Below are positions 33,473 through 35,089 of a stretch of 35,089 nucleotides of DNA, in pieces. The notes beneath the pieces were generated by a model. The model had not been told where the DNA came from, searched no databases, and was given only the letters and a program-made list of their open reading frames with translations. The stretch's first letter is position 1; the number at the start of each line of letters is the position of its first letter. A program made the position numbers and the translations under genes. Source of the stretch: Streptomyces sp. CNH099 (GTDB taxonomy: Bacteria > Actinomycetota > Actinomycetes > Streptomycetales > Streptomycetaceae); contig AZWL01000045.1 in assembly GCA_000514715.1 (NCBI GenBank), positions 1-35,089 of the forward strand. The letters run 5' to 3'.

Positions 33473-34924
33473 GTGGTCCACGACAGCATCCGCCGCTGGG
33501 AGTCCGGTGCGCTCGCGCACGCCGTCTCCGACCCGTTCGCGGCGGGCCCGCTGCCGTGGCTGCACGCCGGGGAGGAGTCCTTCGAGGACGGCCGCCTCGT
33601 CCCCTGGTACGTGGACGCCGCCACCACCGGCGACGGCGGGGTCCACCTCGCCAACGACGTACTCCAGCAGATCAAGGGCTTCGCCGCGCCCTCGTGCGTC
33701 GCGCCGGGCAATTCCGTCGACCTCCGCGTGTCCGTCGACCCGCCGCAGGAGTTCGGCGTCGACGTCTACCGCATCGGCCACTACGCCGGCGACGGCGCCG
33801 CGAAGGTGACCGGCAGCCCGCGGCTCGCCGGCATCGTGCAGCCGGTGCCGCTCGCCGCCGGGCGCACCGTCTCCTGCCACCACTGGTGGCTGTCGTGGCG
33901 GCTGCAGATCCCGTCGTACTTCTCCCCGGGTGCGTACGTCGCGGTGCTCACCACCGCCGACGGCCACCGCTCCCACGCGCCGTTCACCGTCCGCTCCACC
34001 GAGCCCGCCGACCTGCTCCTGCTGCTCCCGGACGTCACCTGGCAGGCGTACAACCTCTACCCCGAGGACGGCCGCACCGGCGCCAGCCTCTACCACGCCT
34101 GGGACGACGACGGCCGCCTCCTCGGCGAGCCGGAGGCCGCCACGACCGTCTCCTTCGACCGCCCCTACGCGGGCGCCGGCCTGCCGCTGCACGCCGGCCA
34201 CGCCTACGACTTCATCCGCTGGGCCGAGCGCTACGGCTACGACCTGGCGTACGCGGACGCCCGCGACCTGCACGCCGGCCGGGTCGACCCCACGCGCTAC
34301 CGCGGCATCGTCTTCCCCGGCCACGACGAGTACTGGTCGGTGCCGATGCGCCGGTCCGCCGAGCGGGCCCGGGACGCGGGCACGTCGCTGGTGTTCCTCT
34401 CCGCCAACACCATGTACTGGCAGATCGGCCTCGCCCCCTCCGCGGCCGGCGAGCCCGACCGGCTGCTGCACTGCGCCAAGCGCCAGGGCCCCGGCCGCCC
34501 CGCGCTCTGGCGCGAACAGGGCGCGCCGGAGCAGGAGCTGCTGGGCGTGCAGTACGTGGGCCGGGTGCCGGAGCCGCGGCCGCTGGTCGTACGGAACGCC
34601 GACCACTGGCTGTGGGAGGCCACGGGCGCCCGCGAGGGCGACGAGCTGCCGGGCCTGGTCGCGGGCGAGGCGGACCGCTACTTCCCGCGCGCGCCGCTCC
34701 CGAAGCACACGGAGCGCCGACTGCTGGCCCACTCGCCGTACACGGACGGCCGCGGGATGCGGCGGTACCAGGAGACGTCGCTGTACGGGACACCGGCGGG
34801 CGGGCTGGTGTTCGCGGCGGGCACGTTCGCGTGGTCCCCGGCGCTGGACCGGCCGGACCATGTGAACCCGGTGATCCAGCGGGCGACGGCGAACCTGCTG
34901 GACCAGATCTGCAAGCGCGACTGA
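33473..34924 (+). CDS. N,N-dimethylformamidase large-subunit C-terminal-domain protein
   Basis: The 483-residue protein resembles the C-terminal domain found in the beta (large) subunit of N,N-dimethylformamidase and in many actinobacterial proteins of unknown activity. It begins SIRRWESGALAH. A beta-sandwich follows (about 50-180: VDLRVSVDPPQEFGVDVYRIG, YFSPGAYVAVLTTADG). A Rossmann-like, amidotransferase-shaped domain comes next (LLLLLPDVTWQAYNLYPEDG, HAYDFIRWAERYGYDLAYAD, GIVFPGHDEYWS). No signal peptide was found. GTG 33473 is preceded by a GGGAGGGAGG run and the conserved start follows directly; the frame is open upstream over another gene and is not used. Whether it hydrolyses an amide is unknown. 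Confidence 0.85.
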   Translation: MVHDSIRRWESGALAHAVSDPFAAGPLPWLHAGEESFEDGRLVPWYVDAATTGDGGVHLANDVLQQIKGFAAPSCVAPGNSVDLRVSVDPPQEFGVDVYRIGHYAGDGAAKVTGSPRLAGIVQPVPLAAGRTVSCHHWWLSWRLQIPSYFSPGAYVAVLTTADGHRSHAPFTVRSTEPADLLLLLPDVTWQAYNLYPEDGRTGASLYHAWDDDGRLLGEPEAATTVSFDRPYAGAGLPLHAGHAYDFIRWAERYGYDLAYADARDLHAGRVDPTRYRGIVFPGHDEYWSVPMRRSAERARDAGTSLVFLSANTMYWQIGLAPSAAGEPDRLLHCAKRQGPGRPALWREQGAPEQELLGVQYVGRVPEPRPLVVRNADHWLWEATGAREGDELPGLVAGEADRYFPRAPLPKHTERRLLAHSPYTDGRGMRRYQETSLYGTPAGGLVFAAGTFAWSPALDRPDHVNPVIQRATANLLDQICKRD

Positions 34925-34935
34925 GCGTGCCCGTG

Positions 34936-35089
34936 CTAGGGCCTGTCGTTTGGATCTTCGCTGGGCTCGCGACGCCTGGCACTGCACCTCGCGGCGTTGT
35001 CGTCGGTCGACGACGCTCCGCGTCGCCTCCCTCCTCCGCCTTGCGATGCACAGCACCAGACGCCGCTCCCTGATCCAGCAAGATCCAAA
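34936..35089. mobile_element. MITE-like palindromic repeat, cut by window end
   Basis: From CTAG at 34936, a block begins GGCCTGTCGTTTGGATCTT. The last bases of the window (35080-35089, AAGATCCAAA) are the inverse of TTTGGATCTT in that block. Internal symmetry (GTCGTCGGTCGACGAC) adds hairpin potential. I recall very similar non-coding repeats ending in CGACAGGCCCTAG in many Streptomyces genomes. No transposase is encoded. The right end should lie just outside the window. Confidence 0.65.

Overview
The window is very GC-rich with strong third-position GC. It has GTG and TTG starts, gene families typical of Streptomyces (a WhiJ-type regulator with a DUF397 partner, DUF4328, a SLATT protein), and housekeeping genes purA and purD. 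It is almost certainly a Streptomyces or close relative chromosome. No rRNA, tRNA or CRISPR array was seen. Both ends carry mobile DNA: an IS630-type element at the left edge and what looks like the first part of a palindromic MITE-like repeat at the right edge.

Left part (1-6470): an almost complete IS630-family element (4-1109, TA target) has cut off a small minus-strand gene after about 56 codons. Next comes a minus-strand run of six tightly packed genes of somewhat lower GC than the rest. In transcription order they are a lipoprotein, a secreted protein, a small WXG100-like protein, a larger helical protein with a WxG motif and a hydrophobic core (type VII secretion effector-like), a soluble protein and a four-helix membrane protein. 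This looks like an accessory type VII secretion cargo locus without the secretion machine. No toxin activity can be read from the sequence.

6585-8399 is a WhiJ/AbaA-like regulatory triad: an anti-sigma-type ATPase, divergent from an XRE/Scr1-type regulator coupled to a DUF397 protein. 8477-13433 holds a 56-aa protein, a degenerate diacylglycerol-kinase-like protein, purA, and a Ser/Thr kinase fused to a DUF4328 membrane domain. 13690-15765 holds a MarR regulator translationally coupled to a DJ-1/PfpI protein, divergent from a GntR/FCD regulator. Two identical perfect palindromes lie between them. 15961-16611 is an uncharacterised protein.

16715-28105 is the most coherent system: a carbohydrate-utilisation operon. 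It encodes a secreted clan GH-A-like glycosidase with carbohydrate-binding-like modules, a LacI repressor, a sugar-binding lipoprotein, two ABC permeases, a GH31 glycosidase and a GH127 beta-L-arabinofuranosidase-like enzyme. Stop and start codons overlap at three junctions. Two LacI-type palindromes precede the first gene. No ATPase gene is present, as is usual for Streptomyces sugar importers that share MsiK. I infer uptake and intracellular trimming of an oligosaccharide, possibly containing beta-L-arabinofuranose.

28459-34924 holds a SLATT-domain membrane protein, purD (apparently leaderless), a membrane protein that looks like an M48 peptidase whose HExxH motif has been lost, and a protein of the N,N-dimethylformamidase large-subunit C-terminal type. 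Short tandem repeats occur in several intergenic gaps (19695, 23896, 28205, 29297 and 33272).
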